The translations under genes and the position numbers were made by a program. The notes beneath the pieces are model-generated. The model ran no database searches. It was given only the letters and a program-made list of their open reading frames with translations, and had not been told where the DNA came from. This document shows, one piece after another, positions 1-6,956 of a DNA stretch of 11,060 bases. This DNA comes from CAXBES01 sp965367015 (GTDB lineage: Bacteria; Bacteroidota; Bacteroidia; Flavobacteriales; Flavobacteriaceae): contig CBDUGY010000099.1 in the NCBI GenBank assembly GCA_965367015.1, forward strand, positions 1 to 11,060. The letters run 5' to 3'. Every line of letters starts with the position of its first letter. Within the stretch, counting starts at the first letter, position 1.

Positions 1-105
1 AATCCAATAAGGAATAATCGATACCAGAAAAATCATTAGCCAAAAACCTATGGTTAATATGGTAATGAATGCTAAAAACCCTAAATATTGGTCAAAATCG
101 AACAT
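1..105 (-). CDS. Small membrane protein, 5' end only (35 codons in window)
   Basis: A leftward reading frame opens with ATG at 103-105 and stays open for 35 codons to the window edge. The peptide begins MFDFDQYLGFLAF and is almost wholly hydrophobic from about residue 8 to 33, so it should form one transmembrane helix close to the N-terminus. A perfect Bacteroidota -7 box (TATCTTTG read leftward, 132-139) lies about 27 bases upstream of the start, which supports a real gene. I do not recognise the family. It is divergent from fumC, and the intergenic region holds promoters for both. Too little is visible to suggest a function. Confidence 0.6.
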   Translation of the reverse strand, partial: MFDFDQYLGFLAFITILTIGFWLMIFLVSIIPYWI

Positions 106-131
106 AATGAAGCTTGTTTTATAATCTGCTT

Positions 132-163
132 CAAAGATAGTGGGATTTTTTCAAAAAAAACAA
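132..163 (-). promoter_or_regulatory. Promoter of the leftward membrane-protein gene
   Basis: Read leftward there is a TTG (161-163), a 21-base spacer and TATCTTTG (132-139). This matches the Bacteroidota housekeeping consensus (-33 TTG, about 19-22 bases, -7 TAnnTTTG). Transcription would start near 125, giving a leader of about 20 bases. It is back to back with the fumC promoter. The 43 bases between the two -33 elements are very AT-rich and hold short inverted AATAAA/TTTATT copies (162-167, 177-182, 190-195). Confidence 0.65.
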
Positions 164-206
164 TAAAATATTTCAATTTATTCACATCAAATAAACAATT
201 CGAGAG

Positions 207-237
207 TTGAGTAGCATCTGTGATTTAAGTATCTTTG
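207..237 (+). promoter_or_regulatory. fumC promoter
   Basis: TTG at 207-209, a 20-base spacer and TATCTTTG at 230-237 match the Bacteroidota -33/-7 consensus fully. Transcription should start near 243, leaving a leader of roughly 22 bases before the ATG at 266. No operator or riboswitch is apparent in so short a leader. It does contain a four-codon ORF at 255-269 that overlaps the fumC start. Confidence 0.75.
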
Positions 238-265
238 TACTGTATAGAAACTAAATGCAAACTCG

Positions 266-1657
266 ATGAAATACAGAATAGAAAAAGACACTATGGGTGA
301 GGTAAAAGTCCCTGCCGATAAGCTTTGGGGAGCGCAAACCGAACGCTCTAGAAATAACTTTAAGATCGGAGCGCCGGGATCTATGCCATTAGAAATTGTC
401 TATGGGTTCGCATATTTAAAAAAAGCTGCAGCCTACACAAATTGTGATCTGGGAGTACTTTCAGAAGAAAAAAGAGATCTTATTGCGAAGGTGTGTGATG
501 AAATTCTAGACGGAAAACACGATACGCAGTTTCCTTTGGTGATCTGGCAGACCGGTAGCGGAACTCAAAGTAATATGAATGTAAATGAAGTAATTGCTAA
601 TAGAGCACATCAAATCGCTGGGAAACAAATAGGTGAAGGCGACAAAACACTTCAACCCAACGATGATGTCAACAAATCACAATCTTCTAACGATACTTTT
701 CCCACAGGGATGCATATTGCTGCCTATAAAAAATTAGTGGAAGTTACTATTCCGGGAATAGAACAACTTCATAGTACACTGGTTAAAAAGTCTGCAGACT
801 TTAAAGATGTCGTAAAAATAGGACGAACTCATTTAATGGACGCTACTCCCCTAACCCTGGGTCAGGAATTTAGCGGTTATGCCTCACAACTTGATCATGG
901 GTTAAAAGCTCTGAAAAATACCTTACCTCATCTGGCAGAAGTTGCTTTGGGAGGTACAGCTGTGGGTACGGGAATAAATACGCCAAAAGGCTATGCCGTT
1001 AAAGTAGCTCAGTATATCGCAAAATTCACGGGCTTACCTTTTGTAACTGCCGAGAATAAATTTGAAGCCTTAGCAGCGCACGACGCCATAGTTGAGTCGC
1101 ATGGGGCACTCAAACAACTGGCTGTTTCCCTCAACAAGATCGCAAATGATATTAGAATGATGGCCAGCGGACCCCGAAGTGGAATTGGAGAAATAACTAT
1201 TCCTGCTAACGAACCGGGCTCTTCTATAATGCCCGGCAAAGTGAATCCTACGCAATGCGAAGCACTAACAATGGTTTGTGCCCAGGTGATTGGTAATGAT
1301 ATGGCGATTGCCGTGGGCGGAATGCAAGGTCACTACGAATTAAATGTTTTTAAGCCTGTAATGGCGGCTAACTTTTTACATTCGGCACAATTGTTAGGTG
1401 ATGCATGTGTTTCTTTCGACGAACACTGTGCGAAGGGTATTGAACCTAATATGGAGGTTATTGAGAAACTTTTGAATAATTCATTGATGCTGGTTACAGC
1501 CCTGAATACTAAAATAGGGTATTATAAAGCTGCGGAAATCGCAAATACAGCACATAAAAACGGAACTACATTGAAGGAAGAAGCTGTAAAGCTCAATTAT
1601 CTTACAGCCGAAGAGTTTGACGAGTGGGTAAAACCTGAAGATATGGTAGGAAACTAA
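266..1657 (+). CDS. fumC: Class II fumarate hydratase (fumarase C)
   Basis: Catalyses reversible hydration of fumarate to L-malate in the TCA cycle; a cytoplasmic, iron-independent homotetramer. At 463 aa it is close to E. coli FumC (467). Family motifs are in order: TGSGTQSNMN at 96-105, the SSND substrate-binding segment at 140-143, GRTHLMDATPLTLGQE at 186-201 with the catalytic-base histidine H189, and the superfamily signature GSSIMPGKVNP at 318-328 with the mobile-loop serine S319. The GSGTQSNMN form and HLMDATPLTLGQE separate it from aspartase and argininosuccinate lyase. The ATG at 266 starts directly at the conserved N-terminus (YRIEKDTMGEVKVPADKLWGAQTER) and follows a strong promoter. 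It is flanked by a terminator and opposite-facing or separately promoted genes, so it is probably monocistronic. All catalytic residues are present. Confidence 0.97.
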   Translation: MKYRIEKDTMGEVKVPADKLWGAQTERSRNNFKIGAPGSMPLEIVYGFAYLKKAAAYTNCDLGVLSEEKRDLIAKVCDEILDGKHDTQFPLVIWQTGSGTQSNMNVNEVIANRAHQIAGKQIGEGDKTLQPNDDVNKSQSSNDTFPTGMHIAAYKKLVEVTIPGIEQLHSTLVKKSADFKDVVKIGRTHLMDATPLTLGQEFSGYASQLDHGLKALKNTLPHLAEVALGGTAVGTGINTPKGYAVKVAQYIAKFTGLPFVTAENKFEALAAHDAIVESHGALKQLAVSLNKIANDIRMMASGPRSGIGEITIPANEPGSSIMPGKVNPTQCEALTMVCAQVIGNDMAIAVGGMQGHYELNVFKPVMAANFLHSAQLLGDACVSFDEHCAKGIEPNMEVIEKLLNNSLMLVTALNTKIGYYKAAEIANTAHKNGTTLKEEAVKLNYLTAEEFDEWVKPEDMVGN

Positions 1658-1681
1658 AATAATATTCCATTTCAAAAAGTT

Positions 1682-1711
1682 AACCATTTGCCAACGCAAA
1701 TGGTTTTTTTT
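1682..1711 (+). terminator. Intrinsic terminator of fumC
   Basis: A perfect 9-bp stem (AACCATTTG at 1682-1690 with CAAATGGTT at 1697-1705) has a 6-base loop and runs into a T tract ending at 1711. It begins 25 bases after the fumC stop, so it ends that transcript before the next gene. Confidence 0.9.
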
Positions 1712-1744
1712 GTGCTTTTCATCGATTAAATGCAAATTTTTTAG

Positions 1745-1770
1745 TTGAAGTGTAAATTTTTATTATATTG
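1745..1770 (+). promoter_or_regulatory. Possible weak promoter of the 7TM regulator gene
   Basis: A TTG at 1745-1747 and a degraded -7-like TTATATTG at 1763-1770 are separated by 15 bases. Two of six conserved -7 positions deviate and the spacing is short, so this is tentative. Some promoter must lie here, because the fumC terminator is immediately upstream and the gene starts at 1796. Confidence 0.3.
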
Positions 1771-1795
1771 CACTACCCAAATTATTAAAACCTAC

Positions 1796-3085
1796 ATGAT
1801 GAGATCACAAAATTTACCCCCCGCTTTGTGTATTATGATAGCTGCGCTATTCGTGTTCAGTTCGTCATTTTCGGCTGTAAAACTGGACAAAGCAAAAACC
1901 AAAGTATCTGAAAAAGCGTTAGTTAAGTCAGATGACGCTCAAAAGAATCAATTAAAGCTTAACGCTACGAAAGAAGTTACCAATAGTAAAATAATTGCTC
2001 CGGTAACTGCTAGCACAAATGTCAGGTCTACTTTCGGAAATTCAGAAATTAAAGAAAAAACTTACTTTTTTAGTTCAAATACCAATTCAAATGCTAGTTT
2101 AATCGCGACGGCTCATGAAGCCGATACTATTACACAAGCTACATTATTTAAGAGGGGTCTCTATTATGGCTTTGCTATAATGGTGATTTTGCTTAACCTT
2201 ATTTGCTTTTTTCTCTTCGAGGAAAAAGTATTTTTATTTTATTCCATGGCCTTGGCTGGAATTACCGCAACATTCTTTTTCAGTGACGGTCTTTTTTCAC
2301 TTATAGGCTTGAATATTATCAATACTGCGGCGATGCAATCTACCTTATTGCTCTTCGCGGCCGGATTAAGTGCATTATTTGCTTCAAAATATCTTACTTT
2401 CTCAGAGTTTTTTCCAAGAGTTAAGTATGTAGCTTTCGGAGTAATGGGGTTTGCTTTTATGATGATTTTTTCAGGGTGGATTTCTGAAACACAATTTTTT
2501 ACAGGTGTTGCCAATTCATTATTAGTGGGCTTGATGAGCTTTTACTTTGTATTAGGTCTGATGCTTTTCAGTAAAAAGAACTACGCTAAATTCTATGTAA
2601 TAGCCAGTGCTATTCCGATGCTTTTCGCAATCGATTATTTTGTATTGAGTAGTTTCGGTATTAATTTTTTAAATACTGAAAGTTTTCACCTAAAGAGCGC
2701 CAGCATTTTTGAAATGTTAATCCTTACATACGCTATAATGTATCGTATGAAATCGATTAAAGAAGAACATCAGTTGCGACAAACAGAACTACGTATCTTT
2801 CTGAAGCGTCAGGAAGTTTTAAACCGCACCAATACAGAGAAGCTCATGAAAGATGTGTATTTAGAGAACCTGATTATGCAATACGACCTTGACGGCTTAG
2901 AAATTAAATTATTACAATATATATCTGAAGGAAAAGATAACGCTAAAATAGCACGCAAGTTAAAAACTACCGAAGTTGAGATCGAATTCTTAACACGAGA
3001 GTTATATGAAAAGCTTGAAATTAGCGAACAAATACAAGAGGACTATCGAATGATAGATACTCAGCCGGATTACATTTATAACTAA
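1796..3085 (+). CDS. 7TM-DISM-type membrane protein with coiled coil and C-terminal LuxR-like helix-turn-helix
   Basis: Probable membrane-anchored signalling or regulatory protein, 429 aa from the ATG at 1796 (a second ATG follows at 1799). Residues 1-27 form a signal peptide or N-terminal anchor. Residues 28-118 are a Ser/Thr/Asn/Lys-rich periplasmic stretch without a domain I recognise. Seven hydrophobic helices follow (about 120-140, 145-163, 178-197, 209-228, 237-257, 265-285, 296-316). The start of helix 1 (RGLYYGFAI) and the end of helix 7 (FEMLILTYAIMYRMKSIKEE) resemble the 7TMR-DISM_7TM family. A charged helix or coiled coil spans 317-360. Residues 364-408 match the LuxR/GerE pattern: L.xEI..L..ISEGK.NA.IA.KL, then YEKLEIS. 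The usual extracellular 7TMR-DISMED2 domain is not evident. An in-frame TTG at 1745 would add 17 residues, but these overlap the putative promoter and would spoil the signal peptide. Ligand and target genes are unknown. Confidence 0.8.
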   Translation: MMRSQNLPPALCIMIAALFVFSSSFSAVKLDKAKTKVSEKALVKSDDAQKNQLKLNATKEVTNSKIIAPVTASTNVRSTFGNSEIKEKTYFFSSNTNSNASLIATAHEADTITQATLFKRGLYYGFAIMVILLNLICFFLFEEKVFLFYSMALAGITATFFFSDGLFSLIGLNIINTAAMQSTLLLFAAGLSALFASKYLTFSEFFPRVKYVAFGVMGFAFMMIFSGWISETQFFTGVANSLLVGLMSFYFVLGLMLFSKKNYAKFYVIASAIPMLFAIDYFVLSSFGINFLNTESFHLKSASIFEMLILTYAIMYRMKSIKEEHQLRQTELRIFLKRQEVLNRTNTEKLMKDVYLENLIMQYDLDGLEIKLLQYISEGKDNAKIARKLKTTEVEIEFLTRELYEKLEISEQIQEDYRMIDTQPDYIYN

Positions 3086-3127
3086 CTAATTCATAATATT
3101 TCCCCACAAATCCCCAACTAAATGGCG

Positions 3128-3159
3128 AAAAGGATAGACTATAAAAAGTCTATCCTTTT
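3128..3159. terminator. Bidirectional terminator between the 7TM regulator gene and ccsBA
   Basis: A perfect 13-bp inverted repeat (AAAAGGATAGACT at 3128-3140 and its complement at 3147-3159) has a 6-base loop. The rightward strand ends in TTTTTTT (3156-3162) and the leftward strand in TTTT, so it can end both convergent transcripts. The ccsBA stop codon (3150-3152) lies in the right arm, so the last codons of that gene form part of the stem. Confidence 0.88.
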
Positions 3160-6100
3160 TTTATGTAAAACTTTCTGTATCTAAAGAAAGCAACTGTACT
3201 TAATAAAGCCGCTATCAAAACGATATACCACACAAAGGTTGGCGTTGCCGGAGCATCACCGCTCGCATAAGAGTGTAAACCACTTAAATAGAAGTTCACA
3301 CCAAAATAAGTCATCATAATAGACGCATAGGCGAAAATTGCCATGACGTTGAACAACCACTTCCCTCTTAGCCCAGGAACTAATCTCGCGTGAATTACAA
3401 AGGCATAGATCATGATACTAATTAGGGCCCAGGTCTCTTTTGGATCCCAGCCCCAATATCTTCCCCAACTTTCATTTGCCCACTGCCCTCCTAAGAAGTT
3501 CCCTATTGTGAGCATCACCAAGCCAACTGTTAGTGCCATTTCTGTAATAACAGTAAGTTCGTTGATATTCAGTTCCATCTTTTTGAGGTTACCTTTGGTG
3601 GTAAAGATCATTAGCAGCAGCGAAGTCGCCCCCAGAATCATTCCCAGTGTGAAGGGGCCGTAACTGGCAACAATTACTGCAACGTGTATCATAAGCCAAT
3701 AACTGTCTAAAACAGGCTGCAAATTAGCAATAGCAGGGTCCAGCCAGTTTTCATGTGCCACCCATAAAATAATGGCTGCCACAAAGGCGGTAGAGGCAAT
3801 AGTTAGATCGCTTTTTCTTCCAAATGCCAATCCGAAGAAGACTGTCGCCCAACCCACATAGACAACCGACTCGTATGCGTCGCTCCATGGAGCATGACCA
3901 CTTATGTACCACCGTGCAATAAGTCCGATTGTCATAGCGATAAAAAACGCCCAAATGATATATTTACATACCTTCACCAAGGTATTGATTACCTTTCCTT
4001 CCTTAAAGATTTGAAAAATGATAAATACAAACATCAGTATCCCAACGAGTGCAAAATATTTATAAAGCCTATTGAAAATATCCACTTTATTGTAAACAAT
4101 TTCTGCTTTTACTTTTCCTTCGGAAGGCATTACTTCGCTTCCGTATTTCTTCTGAAAGTTAGTAATACTTTCTAAAAATTCATCTGCTTTAGAGTAGTCA
4201 CCTGTTTCGCGAGCATTCCGAAGACTATCGAAATATAGAGGAAGAATATTTTTCGCGTACAATGAGTCCATTCCTTTCATATTTGCTTCGGAAAGTTCGG
4301 GGTATGAAACCCACTTATTTCCTTCGTCGTTGGGAATAGGGAAAATCTTTAATATCCCACCGCCAAGCGCCTGATTTAAGACGTAGTAATTTTCATGGGC
4401 TCTAATAAAGTCCTTCTGAAACTGATTTGGAGTATTGGTTGCTGTAGCTTCTTGGAGGTATGGTTCTAACTTATAATTTCCCTGAGCGTCGAAAAGGTCG
4501 ATTAACGATATTTGCTTGGCGTCTTCCGAAACTCCTGCAACGTGCCTGATACTGTCGTTACCCCGCTTTAAAGCAATTATGGGGACTTCTACCCATAACC
4601 TGGGAAACTCGGTCATAGAAATAAACACCTGATTTGCATTTAAACCATTATAAGTGTTTTTTCTACTCACTTTCCGAAGTAACTCACTTGCAAAGGTATT
4701 TACAGGCTTCATTCTTCCATTATCCTGAATGATAAGTTTAGCAAATTTCGCCGCATGTTCGGGGCTCACCGCACTTTCTAAAATAAGTGAGTCGATGGTA
4801 GCTGCTGAAGCTTTTGTATGCTGATTAAGAGTCGCATCCTGAGCAAAGGATGTTAGTGAAATAAGTAGCGTTATTAATGTTGCCGCTTGTTTTTTCTTCT
4901 TTTTGATTTTGTTAAGCATTTTTTCTAACTGTCCGAAACGAGAACCTTTGTCGAAGAGAATTGCCATAAGGCCCAGGTACAATAGAAAATAGCCAATATA
5001 AGTGATCCATGTTCCCCAGAAATCATGATTAACGGAGAGAATAGTTCCTTTTTCATCGGGATCGAAACCTGATTGAAAGAATCGGTATCCGTCGCGATCT
5101 AAAACATTATTCATAAAAATTTCTTCATCTTTCAAGGCGCCGGAGTCATCAACAACGGTTACTTTACTTTTAAAGGCAGAATATCCTTTTTCGGTTCCCG
5201 GATATTTATCAGCAATAAAATCATTCAGAGTAATACTGAAAGGGAGATCGTATTGCTCTGAACCATAGGCGAGATGAACTTTTAGTCCGCCAACTTCAAC
5301 AGTAGTTGGATCTGGCAAGGTACCCTTTCCTCCCAGCAATTCGGCTGTTTTAGTTTCGCCATTCGAGCTAACCTCAACGATTAAAGCATCCTGATTTGAA
5401 GGTGCATCTTCGGGAGCTTTTACGATTCCGTATTTACCGGTGGTTACCGGTTCGGGGATCACGAATGCCATACCAGCCAGCTGATATAACGACCGCAGCA
5501 TAAGTGGTTGCACGCTGTCCATTACAACAGCTCCCTGCTGTTGATCTGCCATTCGCATATAACTTCCTTCAAAAGGTGAAGCGATGGTATAAGTGCCATC
5601 CTCTTCATTATAGTTGATATTGATGGCTCCTTCGGTAGGTGAATTTACCGCAAAAAGTACATTATGAATGTTTGATACTTCTCCAAGCTTCACCCAGTGA
5701 TCGTGGCGATTTCCATCACCCGCTTCAACGATTTTTATGTATTGTTCTCCATTTTCTGAAGGCACCAGACCTTCGGTAGCACCTTTTATAAAATCTTTAT
5801 AAGTAATAGTAACCGGTTGTTTATTATAATCGGTTTCAATGGTGAAATCGTTATTTAATCTCTCGGAAAAGCGAACCTTTTTAGGTGCGAGTTGACGTCT
5901 TTGTGCCACACCGTCAATTTCATAATCTCCGTCGATAAATATTGTGAGATAGGTATTTTGAGAGAGAATTGTATTTTCTGTTGCGCCTTCACGAATATGC
6001 ATAACACCTTCATAACCAATATAGCGTGTCACAAAAGCCCCTAAGAGAATTAATATAAAGGATAAGTGTAGGGTAAGTGTGGTAAGCTTCTCTTTTCTCA

Positions 6101-6323
6101 GTAATCGGAAACGAAATATATTTCCTATAAAGTTAACCACAAAGAGTACCATTATAGCTTCAAACCACCAGGCATCGTAAATAAGCTCGCGGGTATATTC
6201 GGATGGGGCATTTTCATAACCAACATCGAGAAAAGTACCAATTGCCATTGCGGCAGCGAAAACCAGGAATAAAGTTGCGGTAAGACGGGTTGAAAAAAGA
6301 ATGGAAGCAATTTTCTTTTGCAT
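3150..6323 (-). CDS. ccsBA: Fused cytochrome c synthase CcsBA (ResB + CcsA/ResC), system II
   Basis: Exports haem and attaches it to CXXCH motifs of apocytochromes c outside the cytoplasmic membrane. The ATG at 6323 gives 1057 aa; an in-frame ATG at 6377 would add 18 residues, but a -7 box at 6342-6349 lies inside that extension. Residues 1-460 are ResB/CcsB-like: helices near 12-31, 53-70 and 83-100, the transmembrane haem-ligand candidate H86 (LTLHLSFILILLGAF), a long periplasmic domain, FFQSGFDPDEKGTILSVN at 415-432, and a helix at 438-456. A lysine-rich linker and another helix (480-494) lead to a periplasmic region of about 255 aa (497-752). Residues 753-1057 are CcsA: helices, the WWD haem-binding motif (ESWGRYWGWDPKETWA, 951-966), and candidate haem histidines H880 (LMIHV), H978 (VIHARL) and H1017 (GLHSYA), assigned by recalled similarity to Helicobacter CcsBA and plastid CcsA. 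All expected histidines are present. The gene upstream on this strand encodes a truncated haemoglobin. Confidence 0.93.
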   Translation of the reverse strand: MQKKIASILFSTRLTATLFLVFAAAMAIGTFLDVGYENAPSEYTRELIYDAWWFEAIMVLFVVNFIGNIFRFRLLRKEKLTTLTLHLSFILILLGAFVTRYIGYEGVMHIREGATENTILSQNTYLTIFIDGDYEIDGVAQRRQLAPKKVRFSERLNNDFTIETDYNKQPVTITYKDFIKGATEGLVPSENGEQYIKIVEAGDGNRHDHWVKLGEVSNIHNVLFAVNSPTEGAININYNEEDGTYTIASPFEGSYMRMADQQQGAVVMDSVQPLMLRSLYQLAGMAFVIPEPVTTGKYGIVKAPEDAPSNQDALIVEVSSNGETKTAELLGGKGTLPDPTTVEVGGLKVHLAYGSEQYDLPFSITLNDFIADKYPGTEKGYSAFKSKVTVVDDSGALKDEEIFMNNVLDRDGYRFFQSGFDPDEKGTILSVNHDFWGTWITYIGYFLLYLGLMAILFDKGSRFGQLEKMLNKIKKKKKQAATLITLLISLTSFAQDATLNQHTKASAATIDSLILESAVSPEHAAKFAKLIIQDNGRMKPVNTFASELLRKVSRKNTYNGLNANQVFISMTEFPRLWVEVPIIALKRGNDSIRHVAGVSEDAKQISLIDLFDAQGNYKLEPYLQEATATNTPNQFQKDFIRAHENYYVLNQALGGGILKIFPIPNDEGNKWVSYPELSEANMKGMDSLYAKNILPLYFDSLRNARETGDYSKADEFLESITNFQKKYGSEVMPSEGKVKAEIVYNKVDIFNRLYKYFALVGILMFVFIIFQIFKEGKVINTLVKVCKYIIWAFFIAMTIGLIARWYISGHAPWSDAYESVVYVGWATVFFGLAFGRKSDLTIASTAFVAAIILWVAHENWLDPAIANLQPVLDSYWLMIHVAVIVASYGPFTLGMILGATSLLLMIFTTKGNLKKMELNINELTVITEMALTVGLVMLTIGNFLGGQWANESWGRYWGWDPKETWALISIMIYAFVIHARLVPGLRGKWLFNVMAIFAYASIMMTYFGVNFYLSGLHSYASGDAPATPTFVWYIVLIAALLSTVAFFRYRKFYIKKG

Positions 6324-6341
6324 TATTGCGAATTTTGGGTG

Positions 6342-6349
6342 CAAAAATA
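6342..6349 (-). promoter_or_regulatory. -7 element of the ccsBA promoter
   Basis: Read leftward this is TATTTTTG, a full match to TAnnTTTG, 18 bases upstream of the ATG at 6323. The nearest TTG (6375-6377) is 25 bases further upstream, a longer spacing than usual, so the -33 assignment is weak. A start near 6335 would exclude the longer ORF start at 6377. Confidence 0.6.
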
Positions 6350-6394
6350 AGGAATAATAGCCATTTAAGCTATTCAAATTTGTTAAGTATATTA

Positions 6395-6437
6395 GAGAAG
6401 TGAGAAGTAAGATCGCATTATTAAGAGAGGTAAGATC
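6395..6437. repeat. Short heptamer-type direct repeats in the haemoglobin-ccsBA gap
   Basis: GAGAAGT occurs twice in perfect tandem (6395-6408). A 13-base unit, GAGAAGTAAGATC at 6402-6414, recurs at 6425-6437 with one difference (GAGAGGTAAGATC), 23 bases apart, roughly two helical turns. The repeats lie 50-90 bases upstream of the ccsBA -7 element. They could be a regulator's binding sites or a degenerate intergenic simple repeat. Nothing else is evident in this 159-base gap (6324-6482), and I see no terminator for the haemoglobin gene in it. Confidence 0.5.
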
Positions 6438-6482
6438 ACGCCACTGAATGGTGTTAGGATTAATACGTTACAGCTTATACGC

Positions 6483-6875
6483 TCACTGCCCGCTTTTACC
6501 CCGTGCTTCAAACATTTTCAGGTGGATAAATGTCCCCATATTCCGTGCTCTGTTCTTAGCAATTTGCGCCACATCTCCTTCGAACAGTTCGTCTATGGTT
6601 TCGAACCAAAGATTTATCCAAACCCCGAAATGCATTTCATTTATGGTACCGTGCATCCTTTTATCCACTTCAACGTGTTTTTGCAGCGGATTCCCGGTAA
6701 ATTTCTTTTCAAAGAACAAATTAGTCTGCCAAAAATCTGTGAGATGCTCGTAATGATGTTCCCAGTCTTCAATAATGCCATTAAAAATGGGCCCTAAGAG
6801 CTTGTCTTTTTGTACCTTCCTATAGAATTCCCTCACTAAAAGCGATATATCCTCTCTTGATTTTATGTCGTGCAT
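6483..6875 (-). CDS. Group III truncated haemoglobin
   Basis: A small haem protein of the 2-over-2 globin fold, group III (Campylobacter Ctb type), 130 aa from the ATG at 6875. Such proteins bind O2 or NO and are linked to nitrosative stress or oxygen handling; the exact role here is unknown. Features: LVREFYRKV at 13-21 with Y18 at the B10 distal position, LGPIF at 27-31, the DFWQ segment at 47-50, then MHFGVW at 81-86 with H82 as the proximal F8 haem ligand, followed by LFEGDVAQIAKNRARNMGTF at 97-116, typical of the family's last helices. In-frame upstream starts (6926, 7001) would give a longer N-terminus unlike the family, and a -7 box at 6899-6906 lies inside those extensions. It is divergent from the DUF2520 gene, and ccsBA follows 159 bases downstream on the same strand. 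Confidence 0.9.
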   Translation of the reverse strand: MHDIKSREDISLLVREFYRKVQKDKLLGPIFNGIIEDWEHHYEHLTDFWQTNLFFEKKFTGNPLQKHVEVDKRMHGTINEMHFGVWINLWFETIDELFEGDVAQIAKNRARNMGTFIHLKMFEARGKSGQ

Positions 6876-6898
6876 GGCTATAAAGAAATTTGGTAGTG

Positions 6899-6906
6899 CA
6901 AAGTTA
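6899..6906 (-). promoter_or_regulatory. -7 element of the truncated haemoglobin promoter
   Basis: Read leftward this is TAACTTTG, a full match to TAnnTTTG, 23 bases upstream of the ATG at 6875. A possible TTG -33 element lies about 25 bases further upstream, which is long. The predicted transcript start near 6892 excludes both longer in-frame starts. Confidence 0.6.
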
Positions 6907-6943
6907 TCGTATAAATTGAATTCCATTGCAGCAAAAAAGTTTT

Positions 6944-6951
6944 TACCTTCG
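6944..6951 (+). promoter_or_regulatory. -7 element of the DUF2520 gene promoter (near-leaderless)
   Basis: TACCTTCG differs from TAnnTTTG at one position and ends five bases before the ATG at 6957. Transcription would start at or just before the start codon, giving a leaderless or near-leaderless mRNA. No well-spaced -33 TTG is present (nearest candidates at 15 and 25 bases). Confidence 0.4.
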
Positions 6952-6956
6952 CTTTT

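Noticed and set aside
1009..1255. Leftward ORFs of 61 and 76 codons inside fumC
   Set aside because: They are antisense to conserved fumC sequence, overlap each other in different frames, and have no promoter or recognisable product.
3412..4175. Rightward and leftward ORFs of 67-93 codons inside ccsBA
   Set aside because: They lie over the conserved CcsA region including the WWD motif and have no independent signals; they are shadows of the real frame.
4895..4910. A-rich run in ccsBA that could be a programmed -1 slippery site
   Set aside because: The AAAAAAC heptamer is not in the phase needed for canonical -1 slippage (it starts at a codon boundary), and the zero frame continues through a conserved CcsA domain.
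6438..6482. Terminator downstream of the truncated haemoglobin gene
   Set aside because: Only a five-pair stem with a two-base bulge can be drawn and no T tract follows, so read-through to ccsBA cannot be excluded.
6448..6797. Two rightward ORFs opposite the truncated haemoglobin gene
   Set aside because: The leftward frame has clear globin motifs and a promoter; these translations are compositionally unlike proteins of this genome.
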